Notes under the pieces: generated by a model
What the model was told of the DNA's origin: nothing
Databases searched by the model: none
Seen by the model: only the letters and a program-made list of their open reading frames with translations
Program-made: the position numbers and the translations under genes
DNA from: Deltaproteobacteria bacterium
GTDB taxonomy: Bacteria; Desulfobacterota; GWC2-55-46
DNA: 64,000 nucleotides
Reading direction: 5' to 3'
NCBI GenBank assembly: GCA_019912665.1
Contig: JAIOIE010000018.1
Location: 222,590 to 286,589, forward strand
Shown here: positions 51,021 to 59,566 of the stretch, one piece after another
Layout of the letters: the number at the start of each line of letters is the position of its first letter
Position numbering within the stretch: the stretch's first letter is position 1

Positions 51021-52322
51021 ATGACGCAGATAGAAGCCGCAAGGAACGGATCGATAACGAAGGAGATGGCGGAGGCCGCGGAAAACGAGGGCAGGACGGC
51101 GGAATACGTAAGGCGGATGATAGCCGAAGGCAAGGCCGTCATCCCGAACAACACCGGGAGGAAGGCGCGGCTCGTGGCGATCGGCGCTGGGCTACGGACA
51201 AAGGTCAACGCGAGCATAGGGACGTCTTCGGACATAATCGACATGAAGGCCGAGGTGGAAAAGGCCCTTGCCGCCGAGAAGGCCGGTGCGGACACCCTGA
51301 TGGAGCTTTCGGTCGGCGGCGACTTAGACGCCATAAGGAAAGAGGTGCTTGCGGCCACTTCCCTTTCGGTCGGGAGCGTCCCGCTCTACCAGGCCTTCAA
51401 GGAAGCTATCGAAAGATACCATGACCCCAACAAGCTCACTGAAGAGCTCCTTTTCGACGTGCTTGAGAGGCAGTGCGCCGATGGAATTTCCTTCATGGCC
51501 GTGCACTGCGGCATTAACAGGCTCACGATAGAGCGCCTTAACAGGCAGGGATACCGCTACGGCGGGCTCGTTTCCCGGGGCGGCTCCTACATGGTCGGCT
51601 GGATGCTCAGGAACAATCGCGAAAACCCGCTCTATGAGAAGTTCGACAGGGTCGTCGGGATACTGAAGAAATATGACTGCGTCCTTAGCCTCGGGAACGG
51701 GCTACGCGCAGGCGCGGTGCATGACAGCCTCGACAGGGCCCAGGTGCAGGAGCTTCTCATAAACTGCGAGCTTGCGGAGCTCGGGCAGGAGATGGGCTGC
51801 CAGATGATGTGCGAGGGGCCGGGGCACCTGCCGCTAGACGACATAGAGGCGAACGTTAAGCTCCAGAAGAGGATGAGCAATGACGCGCCCTTCTATGTGC
51901 TCGGCCCGCTGACGACCGACGTCGCCGCGGGATACGACCACATAACCGCTGCCATCGGCGCTGCCGAGGCCGCGCGATACGGGGCGGACCTCATTTGCTA
52001 CGTGACCCCGGCGGAGCACCTTGCATTGCCTAACAGGGACGACGTCGTCGAGGGCGTGAGGGCCGCGAGAATAGCCGCGCACGCAGGCGACATGGTGAAG
52101 CTAAAAAGCGCATCGAGGGACATGGCTATGGCAAAGGCCAGGAGGGACTTGAAGTGGGACGAGCAGCAGAGGCTCGGCCTATTCGGCGAGAAGGCCGCGG
52201 AGATAAGGACGAGCCGCGCGCCTGAGGTGCCTGACACATGCACCATGTGCGGGAGCTTCTGCGCGCTCGATAACGTGAACGCGTATTTCAAGGAAAGCCT
52301 CAAGAGCGGCAGGAAATACTGA
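51021..52322 (+). CDS. bzaF: ThiC-family radical SAM enzyme, probable 5-hydroxybenzimidazole synthase BzaF
   Basis: A 433-residue ThiC-superfamily enzyme acting on aminoimidazole ribotide. GADTLMELSVGGDLDAIRKE, AVHCGINRLTIERLN, MCEGPGHLPLDDIEANV, FYVLGPLTTDVAAGYDHI and YVTPAEHLALP are conserved substrate and metal sites. The cluster motif at the C-terminus is CTMCGSFC (CxxCxxxC). It has the short form without the plant/enteric N-terminal domain. ThiC makes the thiamine pyrimidine, whereas the BzaF branch makes 5-hydroxybenzimidazole, the lower ligand of some cobamides. A cobalamin riboswitch rather than a TPP riboswitch in the leader favours BzaF. AAGGAGGGG precedes the ATG at 51021. Confidence 0.82.
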   Translation: MTQIEAARNGSITKEMAEAAENEGRTAEYVRRMIAEGKAVIPNNTGRKARLVAIGAGLRTKVNASIGTSSDIIDMKAEVEKALAAEKAGADTLMELSVGGDLDAIRKEVLAATSLSVGSVPLYQAFKEAIERYHDPNKLTEELLFDVLERQCADGISFMAVHCGINRLTIERLNRQGYRYGGLVSRGGSYMVGWMLRNNRENPLYEKFDRVVGILKKYDCVLSLGNGLRAGAVHDSLDRAQVQELLINCELAELGQEMGCQMMCEGPGHLPLDDIEANVKLQKRMSNDAPFYVLGPLTTDVAAGYDHITAAIGAAEAARYGADLICYVTPAEHLALPNRDDVVEGVRAARIAAHAGDMVKLKSASRDMAMAKARRDLKWDEQQRLGLFGEKAAEIRTSRAPEVPDTCTMCGSFCALDNVNAYFKESLKSGRKY

Positions 52323-52525
52323 TTTTTGCTTCATTTCAAGGAATGCGGCACAGGGCGGGCGGGCATGGATGGCCATCTCCCGCCAGTTCCAAAGTACTCA
52401 TCCTCACTCCTGCATTCCCGGAAATATTCCGATCTCCCGGCCCCGCTTTTTTCCTTGACCTGAAGGCCGCGCCGGGATACTATTTAAGCAGTTTATTAAA
52501 TAATTGATTATCACGAGGATTGGCA

Positions 52526-52870
52526 ATGAGCAAAAAGGATTCGATACAGAAAGAGGTCTTCGAGATACAGGCGGGCGTATGCCAGTGCCTAGCCAACCCG
52601 AAGCGCCTGGAGATACTCCATATCCTCCGCGATACGGAGCTTTCGGCGACCGAGATAGCCGCAAGGGTCGGCATCTCCAACGCGAACGCCTCCCAGCACC
52701 TTTCCATCATGCGGACAAAGGGGCTACTTAAGAGCAGGCGAGAGGGGGTGAGCATCAGATATTCGCTCGCGAACCCTAAGGTCATGACGGCCTGCGACAT
52801 CATGAGGGAGGTCCTTTTCGAGCACCTTAACGAAAAGCGGCACCTTACCGGAAAGGTGAACGTAATATGA
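52526..52870 (+). CDS. ArsR-family transcriptional regulator
   Basis: A 114-residue winged-helix repressor. VCQCLANPKRLEILHILRDT and ELSATEIAARVGISNANASQ then HLSIMRTKGLLKSRREG form the HTH and wing (GVSIRYSLANPK). One Cys pair near the N-terminus (VCQC) could bind metal or a thiol, though it is not the classical CxCxxC of ArsR. GAGG precedes the ATG at 52526. It overlaps or nearly abuts the next gene, so the two probably form a regulator-effector pair. Confidence 0.87.
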   Translation: MSKKDSIQKEVFEIQAGVCQCLANPKRLEILHILRDTELSATEIAARVGISNANASQHLSIMRTKGLLKSRREGVSIRYSLANPKVMTACDIMREVLFEHLNEKRHLTGKVNVI

Positions 52871-52890
52871 TAGTGAAAGAGGAGAAAACG

Positions 52891-53334
52891 ATGCCACACG
52901 ATTTTTCAAAGGAGTTTTTCGCCGCGTATCATGCGGCCGTTTTCGAGGCACTCGGCGAGGACGCCCCCAAATATAACGCCCGGATAGGGGCGCTCCTTGC
53001 GAACGCCTGGCAGAAGACATTCAAGGAGCTTCCAGCCGACAGGGCGGGGTTCAAGGAAGCGATAGAAGCCTACATGAGCGGGCCGTTCAGGTTCTCGGAC
53101 GTGGCCAGGTTCGAGTTCAATGACGACTGCACCGCTTACCTCTATGTAAAAGGCTGCGATATCTGCAACGGCAACGAGATCCTGAGGAACGGCGGCAAGA
53201 AGGGCGTATGCCCGATAAGCCAGATGGTCAAGTCGGCGATGGGGAAAGCCCTTAAGACAGGGATAGAGCTTACAGGAAGCGAGAAGCCCGGCCCTGTCGG
53301 GGAATGCTATCTCAGGTACAAGCTCGGCAAATGA
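52891..53334 (+). CDS. Cys-containing protein paired with the ArsR regulator
   Basis: A 147-residue protein that I cannot assign with confidence. The start is MPHDFSKEFFAAYHAAVFEA at 52891, chosen for the ideal GAGGAG six bases upstream; an earlier in-frame ATG at 52867 overlaps the regulator stop. The C-terminal half has VKGCDICNGNEILRNGGKKG, VCPISQMVKSAMGKAL and GPVGECYLRYKLGK: a CxxC plus two further Cys, recalling small-molecule or metal-binding V4R/BchJ-like domains. It probably senses or handles a ligand for which the ArsR protein is the switch. Confidence 0.6.
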   Translation: MPHDFSKEFFAAYHAAVFEALGEDAPKYNARIGALLANAWQKTFKELPADRAGFKEAIEAYMSGPFRFSDVARFEFNDDCTAYLYVKGCDICNGNEILRNGGKKGVCPISQMVKSAMGKALKTGIELTGSEKPGPVGECYLRYKLGK

Positions 53335-53681
53335 CCCGTCGCGCGGATTCCGAGTGAAACCGGCTTAATCTATTGGGCTTTCTTTCACTCGAATCCATCC
53401 CGGCGCGCCTGCTCTGCCCGCCCGCAAACCGGCGAATTTCCGCCTATCTTCCCTTATTCCCATTAAAAAACGCGACGATAGCTCCCCTCGCCCTCCCTTC
53501 GGCCTATTTTGTCTGTTGATAATTGTTCCGATTTTTAATACAATTCCGGCACGCAATTGAAAAAAGGATTTGCCGAGGCAAGCCGGACGCATGCGATACA
53601 AACAGGCCTCAGGCTCGGCCCGGCTTGAAGCGAACTTGCCTTGCACATCAGCCACAGCGAAAGGATAAGCGTGTCGGGAAT
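53335..53681. other. intergenic region, 347 bp, with inverted repeat
   Basis: A long hairpin at 53345-53396 (GGATTC plus CGAGTGAAA pairing with TTTCACTCGAATCC, one bulge) probably terminates the ArsR pair. The rest should hold the promoter of the next gene; no ORF is supported. Confidence 0.5.
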
Positions 53682-56030
53682 ATGAGAAGGAAGGGGGTCG
53701 CCGTACTGCTTCTGACCGTGTTCGCGGTCAACTTCATCTCCCTCGTCTACCAGGTCCTCTGGACCCGCAACATAATGGCGATATTAGGCTCGACCGCCCT
53801 CTCAATATCGACCACCCTCACCGTGTTCCTCTCGGGTATAGCCCTGGGCGGCTATCTTGGCGGCGTCTGGATAAGGAGGGCGCGAAACAAGTACATGACA
53901 ATGGGTGCGCTCCTTCTGCTGCTCGGCGCCTATTGCTTCTTCATAGGGTACCTCTTCGGCCTGGTGGATATCATATATATAAGCCTCTCAAGCAATATAG
54001 AATCCGCCCTGGCCTCCAATCTCCTGAAGCTCGTCCTCATATTCGCTATACTCATTTTCCCCACGACCATAATAGGGTCCATGTTCCCGATATGCACCTA
54101 CCTTTATTCAGTCGAATTCGGGAAGCTCGGGAAGGACGTTGCCTTCATCTACTTCCTCGACACACTCGGGGCGGCGCTCGGGGCAATCGTGAGCGGGTTC
54201 GTCCTTGTGCCGCATCTGGGCCTCAGGGAGTCCTCTTTTATAGCGGCCCTCGCTTATGTGATCCTCGGCGCGCTCGTACTGGTCACAAAACGTAGCGCGC
54301 CGGAAGAGGCGGCCGGTGCTGAAACGGCAGCCGCTAGCGCAAAGGCCGGGCTAAAGCTCGATCCGGCAAGGGCCTTCATACTCGCCGCGCTCTTTTTCGG
54401 CGGTTTCTCCGCCCTCATGCTCGAAGTCGTCTGGTCCCGGTATTTCCACCTCATCTTCGGGACCAGCATATACGCGTTTTCGATTGTCATAGCCGCGTTC
54501 CTCCTGGGGATCTCCATCGGTAGTTTCGCGGTAAAGCGCCGCCTGGAAAGCCTCAAAAACCCGCTCCTCCTCTTCGCCTATATCGAGATACTGATAGGCG
54601 GGTTCGCGCTCCTGGTGATACGCTCCTCCACCTGGCTTGAGACCATATATTTCAAGCTGTTCCAGAGAATCGATGATTTTTACCTGTTCCAGGGAATGCT
54701 CTTCCTGATAGCCTTTCTCATAATGCTCGTGCCGGCCGCCCTCATGGGCGCGAATTTCCCGCTTGCCGTAAGGATTTTCGGAAGGCAAAAGGAGACCAGG
54801 GGCGAGGACGCAGGCATCACCTTCGCCTTCAACACCGCCGGCGGGATCGCCGGGGCCTTTGCCGCCGGCTTCTTCATAATACCCTCCCTCGGCCTCGAAA
54901 AGGCCAACTTCCTGGCTTTCGCGGCATATTTTCTAATAGGTTTCGCAGCCCTCGTCTTGGCCGGAGGCCGCGCCAAACTCCATTACGCGCTGGGAGCCGC
55001 ATTGGCCGGTATCTTCATCGCCGGAGGCTATTTCTTCGGAAACCCGCCCTCGCTCAACTGGGGCGTATACTACGGGGGCATAAGGAAGTCGTCGCTGGAG
55101 GAATTCAAGTACAACAAGTACTACATGGAAAGGAATATCGTCTACTCCAGGCACGGGCACTACGGTCTGGTTTCCGTCCGGCACGACAAGATGAAAAACG
55201 AGCTGCAGCTCATAAATAACGGCAAGGTGGACGCGTCGAACAACGAGGTCGATACGCGCACGCAGCTCCTTATAGGCCACCTGCCGCTCTTCCTCCACAA
55301 GAACCCTGAAAGGGTCCTGAATATCGGACTGGGCGGCGGTTTTACAGTGGGGGCCATAAAGGCCCACCCGCTCGTAAAACATATCGATGTGGTGGAAATA
55401 GACCCCCTGGTGGTAGAGGCGACCGGCACGTATTTCAGGGGCGTCAACAATGACGCCCTGAACGACCCTCGGATAAGCGTACATATCCATGACGGGCGCC
55501 ATTTCGTAAAGACGACCCCTCATAAATACGACGTCATCGTATCCGAGCCGCCGAACATCTGGGTCTCGGGCGTCTCCATGCTCTTCACCCGGGAATTCTA
55601 CAAGACGGCCGACGAAAAGCTAAAGAAAGGCGGGCTGCTATTCCAGTGGGCTCCGGGATATGAAATGAGCACCGATGATATGAAGCTCATCATCAAGACC
55701 TTAAGGGAGAGGTTCGAATACGTCTCCTACTGGGTGGAGGGGCTCGATGTGGCCATCATCGCCTCACACGAATATCCTGCCGTGGACCCGGCCTACATAG
55801 AAAGCCTTCTAGCAGTACCGAGAGTCAAGTACGACGCGGAGAACCTTTTCGCAAGGGCCACCACGGATTTTATCGTATCCTACATCCAGACCCCGGTAGT
55901 CCCTTTCGATATGGTCGACTATCATCTGAGGGATTTCAATCTCGTAAATACCGACAACCTGCCCCATCTCGAGTTCAACACCGCTCGGAACATGTTTAAT
56001 TTCAAGAAGACCCAGAAAGAAAGCCCGTAA
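53682..56030 (+). CDS. membrane-bound spermidine synthase-like fusion protein
   Basis: A 782-residue protein. The first ~500 residues form about 14 transmembrane helices in two halves (VFAVNFISLVYQVLWTRNIM; ALFFGGFSALMLEVVWSRYF); the repeated FxSLxYQVxWxR-like start marks the spermidine-synthase-associated transporter-like domain. The C-terminal ~280 residues are a Rossmann polyamine-synthase fold (RVLNIGLGGGFTVGAIKAHP, VVEIDPLVVEATGTYF, YDVIVSEPPNIWVSGVSMLF). The active-site acid is replaced by EPPNIW, as usual in this fused class, so aminopropyl transfer is uncertain. The ATG at 53682 begins the first helix and has a weak ribosome-binding site. Confidence 0.87.
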   Translation: MRRKGVAVLLLTVFAVNFISLVYQVLWTRNIMAILGSTALSISTTLTVFLSGIALGGYLGGVWIRRARNKYMTMGALLLLLGAYCFFIGYLFGLVDIIYISLSSNIESALASNLLKLVLIFAILIFPTTIIGSMFPICTYLYSVEFGKLGKDVAFIYFLDTLGAALGAIVSGFVLVPHLGLRESSFIAALAYVILGALVLVTKRSAPEEAAGAETAAASAKAGLKLDPARAFILAALFFGGFSALMLEVVWSRYFHLIFGTSIYAFSIVIAAFLLGISIGSFAVKRRLESLKNPLLLFAYIEILIGGFALLVIRSSTWLETIYFKLFQRIDDFYLFQGMLFLIAFLIMLVPAALMGANFPLAVRIFGRQKETRGEDAGITFAFNTAGGIAGAFAAGFFIIPSLGLEKANFLAFAAYFLIGFAALVLAGGRAKLHYALGAALAGIFIAGGYFFGNPPSLNWGVYYGGIRKSSLEEFKYNKYYMERNIVYSRHGHYGLVSVRHDKMKNELQLINNGKVDASNNEVDTRTQLLIGHLPLFLHKNPERVLNIGLGGGFTVGAIKAHPLVKHIDVVEIDPLVVEATGTYFRGVNNDALNDPRISVHIHDGRHFVKTTPHKYDVIVSEPPNIWVSGVSMLFTREFYKTADEKLKKGGLLFQWAPGYEMSTDDMKLIIKTLRERFEYVSYWVEGLDVAIIASHEYPAVDPAYIESLLAVPRVKYDAENLFARATTDFIVSYIQTPVVPFDMVDYHLRDFNLVNTDNLPHLEFNTARNMFNFKKTQKESP

Positions 56031-56305
56031 AAGCGCGAGGACTCATCAGCGGAACTTAGCGGATGCACGGAACAAAGGCCCTGTGAAATCCGTTATCATA
56101 CTTGCAGAGCGGGTCGGATAAGGAGCTTTCGTTCATTCCTGGGATCATGCACAACACGGGTATCGGCACGCCGTAGGGCCCGCGGCGCGGCGCTCATCGG
56201 ATTATAGGGAAAACCCGGTATCCCTGACCCGGCAAGCCAATCAGGAGCGCCACCCCTTTCTTGAGCTTCCGCCTGAAAAGGGAGTCCAGCGCTATCCAGG
56301 ACAAG

Positions 56306-57403
56306 ATGGGTAACTCATTCCGGAAAAATTCCGTTGGTTACACCCTCGGGGCCATAGTCCTCCACTGGGCGAGCGCGGTCCTCATAGCCGCGGCTTTCGC
56401 CATAGGGGCCTACATGGTAACGCTCGCGTTCTCTCCGTCGAAGCTCAAGCTTTTCTCATACCACAAATGGGCCGGGATCACGATATTTCTCCTGGCCGTC
56501 ATAAGGCTCGGCTGGCGGTCGTTCAACCCGCCGCCGCCCCTTCCGGACGGGATGCCCCATTGGGAGCGGAACGCGGCCAGGGCATCGCACTTGATCCTCT
56601 ACGCGCTCATGCTCGCGGTCCCGCTCACGGGCTGGCTCATGAGCTCGGCCCACGGTTTCCAGACGGTCTTTCTGGGAATCCTTCCGCTACCAGACCTGGT
56701 AACCAGGGACAAGGCCCTTGCGGAATGGCTTGAGCTCGTCCACTTCGTCATGAACAAGGCCCTTCTGGCCGCGGTTGCCGTCCACATAATGGCCGCCCTC
56801 AAGCACCACTTCATAGACAGGGACGACGTCCTCCGGCGCATACTCGGGCTCCGCACGCTCGCGGGCGCCCTGCTCCTTATCGCCATGCTGCCGGACATTG
56901 CCGCTTCGGTCCCGATAGTCAAGGAAGACAGCCGCATCGATTTTATCTCCAGGCAGATGGGGGTCCCCATAAAGGGGGGCTTCGGCAAATTCGACGCCGA
57001 TGTGGTTTTTGATCCCGCGGACGCCGCCAAGAGCAAAGCGATGATAACCATATATCTCGACAGCATTGACGCGGGCTCCGATGAGGCCACTGTCGAGATA
57101 AAGCGGAAGTCCTGGTTCGATACGGCAAACCACCCCAGGGCCGAGTTCAGATCGACCTCGGTCAAGGAGACCGGGCCGGGCCGATACGTCGTAAGCGGAG
57201 TCATGGCCATCAAAGGCCGGGAAAAACAGGTGAGCGCGCCTTTTACGGCCAAGAAGGCCGGAGATTCGTGGGTCTTTGAAGGCAAGTTCATTATAAAGCG
57301 CCTCGATTTCGGGATAGGCGAAGGCGCCTGGTCCGACACCGGGACCGTTGCGGATGAGGTCGAGATACTCTTCAGGTTCAGGGCGCCGGCCGGAAAAAAA
57401 TGA
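56306..57403 (+). CDS. cytochrome b561-YceI fusion protein
   Basis: A 365-residue protein. Residues ~1-200 are a four-helix cytochrome b561 (YodB/CybB type), with candidate heme His in AIVLHWASAVLIAA, FSYHKWAGITIFLL, RASHLILYALMLAVPLTGW and AVAVHIMAALKHHFIDRDDV. After an extra helix (LAGALLLIAMLPDIAASVPI) the C-terminal ~165 residues form a YceI lipocalin-like barrel (DSRIDFISRQMGVPIKGGFG, WFDTANHPRAEFRSTS, FIIKRLDFGIGEG). E. coli encodes these as separate yceJ and yceI; here they are joined, and another YceI follows 64 bp later. A role in quinone or polyisoprenoid redox chemistry is inferred. The start is the ATG at 56306, with AGGA upstream. Confidence 0.88.
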   Translation: MGNSFRKNSVGYTLGAIVLHWASAVLIAAAFAIGAYMVTLAFSPSKLKLFSYHKWAGITIFLLAVIRLGWRSFNPPPPLPDGMPHWERNAARASHLILYALMLAVPLTGWLMSSAHGFQTVFLGILPLPDLVTRDKALAEWLELVHFVMNKALLAAVAVHIMAALKHHFIDRDDVLRRILGLRTLAGALLLIAMLPDIAASVPIVKEDSRIDFISRQMGVPIKGGFGKFDADVVFDPADAAKSKAMITIYLDSIDAGSDEATVEIKRKSWFDTANHPRAEFRSTSVKETGPGRYVVSGVMAIKGREKQVSAPFTAKKAGDSWVFEGKFIIKRLDFGIGEGAWSDTGTVADEVEILFRFRAPAGKK

Positions 57404-57466
57404 TGACCCGGGCAAGGCGGCAAAATAAAACGCGCAATCAACCATCAAAAGGAGGGCTTGACGGGC

Positions 57467-58039
57467 ATGAAAAGACTGATGGCGGCTGTTTCGGTTCTAT
57501 TCTTCGCGCTCCCCGCTTATGCGGAGGTGGAGAGCTACGTTATCGACCAGCGGCACACTTACCCGAGCTTCGAGGTGAGCCACATGGGGCTTTCGACCCA
57601 GCGCGGACGCTTCAATACCACGAGCGGCCGCATAACCCTCGACCGCGCGGCAAGGACGGGGACCGTGGAAATAATGATAGACGCTAAAACGATAAACACC
57701 GGCCTCGAGGAGCTGGAGAAGCACTTGAGGAACGAGGACTTCTTCAACGTCGACAAATACCCGACCATAACCTTCAAATCAAGCGCGGTCGAGTTCGAGA
57801 ATGATGTGCCGAAGAGCATTGCAGGCGAGCTCACGCTACTGGGCGTAACCAGGCCCGTCACCCTCGCCGTATCTTCGTTCAACTGCAGGGTGCACCCGAT
57901 AAACAAGAAATACGTCTGCGGGGCTGACGCGGCGACCACGATAAAACGCTCGGATTTCGGCATGACCTACGCCATACCTGGGGTGAGCGACGAGGTGAAG
58001 CTCCTTTTGCAGGTGGAGGCGTTCAAGGAAGGGCAGTAA
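57467..58039 (+). CDS. yceI: YceI-family periplasmic lipid-binding protein
   Basis: A 190-residue exported protein. The signal peptide is MKRLMAAVSVLFFALPAYAE. The YceI barrel motifs YVIDQRHTYPSFEVSHMG, EELEKHLRNEDFFNVDKYPT and ELTLLGVTRPVTLAV are present, with a Cys pair (FNCRVHP, YVCGADA) that may form a disulfide. The family binds isoprenoid chains such as polyprenyl or quinone tails. It is downstream of the b561-YceI fusion in the same direction and likely co-transcribed. The ATG at 57467 fits the AGGAGG site better than the TTG at 57458, which lies only 2 bases after it. Confidence 0.92.
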   Translation: MKRLMAAVSVLFFALPAYAEVESYVIDQRHTYPSFEVSHMGLSTQRGRFNTTSGRITLDRAARTGTVEIMIDAKTINTGLEELEKHLRNEDFFNVDKYPTITFKSSAVEFENDVPKSIAGELTLLGVTRPVTLAVSSFNCRVHPINKKYVCGADAATTIKRSDFGMTYAIPGVSDEVKLLLQVEAFKEGQ

Positions 58040-58064
58040 ACGCAACCTTAGCACAGAGAAAGTC

Positions 58065-58097
58065 AAAAGGGGCGCTCTCGGAGGGACGCCCTTTTTT
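58065..58097. terminator. bidirectional terminator between yceI and mutM
   Basis: AAAAGGGGCG pairs with CGCCCTTTT with one bulge, followed by a T run; it serves convergent genes and overlaps the mutM stop. Confidence 0.75.
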
Positions 58098-58887
58098 ATT
58101 CTCCTCGCTTCGGCCTCTGGCATACCGGGCAGAAATAGGCAGTCCTTTTCTGTATCGAGAGCGCCTCGATCTCTGCCCCGCACCTCGGACAGCGCGCGCC
58201 TTTGTACCTTCTTGGGATTATGAACCCCTTCGGGAACCGGGACGCTTGAGCCTCAAGGCTCACGGCCTTCTGCAGCGATTTTCCAATGGCCCTGAAAAGC
58301 CTCTGCGCGTCATCGTCCGTCAGGCTCCCTGCGTCCGCAAGCGGGTGTATGCCCGACTGGAAAAGCGCCTCGTCGGCGTAGACGTTACCGAGACCGGCCA
58401 GGACCGACTGGTCCATGAGGGCCTGCTTGATGCCCCGTCTCGTTTTTCTTAGGGCCGCCCTGAAAGGTCCGAATTTAATTGAGAGCGCGTCCGGGCCGAG
58501 CTTTTTCCGCTCGATGAACGCGTCAACATCGTCCGTTATCCCGGCCCTGCCGAACATCCTCATATCGAAGAAATAGAGTCGGGAGCCGTCCGCAAAGCCG
58601 AAGGCCACCCGCGTGTGCGGAGGCGGCGGCCCGCCCGCGGCCTTGAACTCAAGCCCGCCCGTCATGCCGAAGTGCAGAACGAGCCACGGGCCTTCCGCCG
58701 AAGCGAAAAGGTACTTCCCATGCCTCCTTGTGGAGATGAAGAGCCTCCCCATCAGTGCGGCCTGGAATTCTTCCGGGCTTCCATCGAGCACCCTCGGCGT
58801 GATTATCCCGACCTCAACCACTCGTTTCCGGAGCGAAGTCTTTTCGAAATAGCGCCTCATGGTTTCCACATCAGGAAGCTCGGGCAT
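58096..58887 (-). CDS. mutM: formamidopyrimidine-DNA glycosylase
   Basis: A 263-residue base-excision repair enzyme removing 8-oxoguanine and formamidopyrimidines. The N-terminus MPELPDVETMRRYFEK provides the catalytic Pro and Glu (PELPDVE rather than the commoner PELPEVE). RRHGKYLF carries the conserved Lys, and QSVLAGLGNVYADEALFQSG is the helix-two-turn-helix. The zinc finger is GARCPRCGAEIEALS then AYFCPVCQ. The start is 1 bp after the stop of the upstream lipoprotein gene, indicating one transcript. Confidence 0.95.
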   Translation of the reverse strand: MPELPDVETMRRYFEKTSLRKRVVEVGIITPRVLDGSPEEFQAALMGRLFISTRRHGKYLFASAEGPWLVLHFGMTGGLEFKAAGGPPPPHTRVAFGFADGSRLYFFDMRMFGRAGITDDVDAFIERKKLGPDALSIKFGPFRAALRKTRRGIKQALMDQSVLAGLGNVYADEALFQSGIHPLADAGSLTDDDAQRLFRAIGKSLQKAVSLEAQASRFPKGFIIPRRYKGARCPRCGAEIEALSIQKRTAYFCPVCQRPKRGE

Positions 58888-58888
58888 G

Positions 58889-59251
58889 CTAATCCGCCTC
58901 AGGCCAGGTATAGAGGCGCATCCCGGTCTTCACCAGTTTCCTGAAAAGGTTAGCAAACCCTGAATCCTGCTCGGAAGCGCTGTTTTTCCCGTCCGTGGGC
59001 TTCGGTATCGGCCTGATCGAGGACCCGTCCTCATACCCTGCCTTGTCGGCGCTCCTTATGTCCCTGCAATGGACTGGCGCTTTTCCCGGAGCGCCCGCGC
59101 AGTCGCCTGCCGCAAATCCCTCCTTTGCGACGGTACCCGCAGCCATTGCCCTCGTCTCCTTTTTGGATTCTATGACGATTACGTCATCTATCAAAGCGCA
59201 CCCGGACACCAGGAAAAACAGTACGGGGATAGAGCATGATAGGAGACCCAT
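58889..59251 (-). CDS. putative lipoprotein
   Basis: A 120-residue protein. MGLLSCSIPVLFFLVSGCAL ends in a lipobox (LVSG|C), so it should be a lipid-anchored envelope protein. The mature part is hydrophilic, has a Cys pair (AAGDCAGAPGKAPVHCRDI) and no recognised domain. The ATG at 59251 gives the proper signal length and has GGAG seven bases upstream; the frame extends to 59335 but without export features. It is co-transcribed with mutM. The function is unknown. Confidence 0.7.
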   Translation of the reverse strand: MGLLSCSIPVLFFLVSGCALIDDVIVIESKKETRAMAAGTVAKEGFAAGDCAGAPGKAPVHCRDIRSADKAGYEDGSSIRPIPKPTDGKNSASEQDSGFANLFRKLVKTGMRLYTWPEAD

Positions 59252-59566
59252 GTGCCCACTCCGGTCCTGAATAATTTCAATCTTCTCTTTGGGGGAAGCC
59301 TTGCCCAGGCAGAAAGGTCGTGCCGGATAAGACAATTCGCTCGGAAACTTATCTAAAGTATAATCCCGGAAAAGGGCGAGTCAAACGAGGAAGCCCTTCG
59401 AAGCCCTTTGACCGTATTCCCTCCCGACTTGACACCTCCCGATTTTGGGATACCATCAAATTAAGGCTTCGGCATAAAGAGTTCGGGCATCTTGACAAAG
59501 ACAGGTTATGGATTACGATTTAATCATAAGCCTGTCTCCCCATGAAACAAGAAAGGGGTAAGGGAA
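59252..59566. other. divergent promoter region, 315 bp
   Basis: Lies between the lipoprotein gene (minus) and the CBS gene (plus). Two TTGACA elements are present (59429 and 59492); the second has the better -10 for the CBS gene. No ORF is supported. Confidence 0.45.
59492..59519 (+). promoter_or_regulatory. candidate promoter of the CBS-domain gene
   Basis: TTGACA (59492-59497), a 16-bp spacer and TACGAT (59514-59519); the leader would be about 40 nt. An alternative is TTGACA (59429) with TACCAT (59451-59456). Confidence 0.5.
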
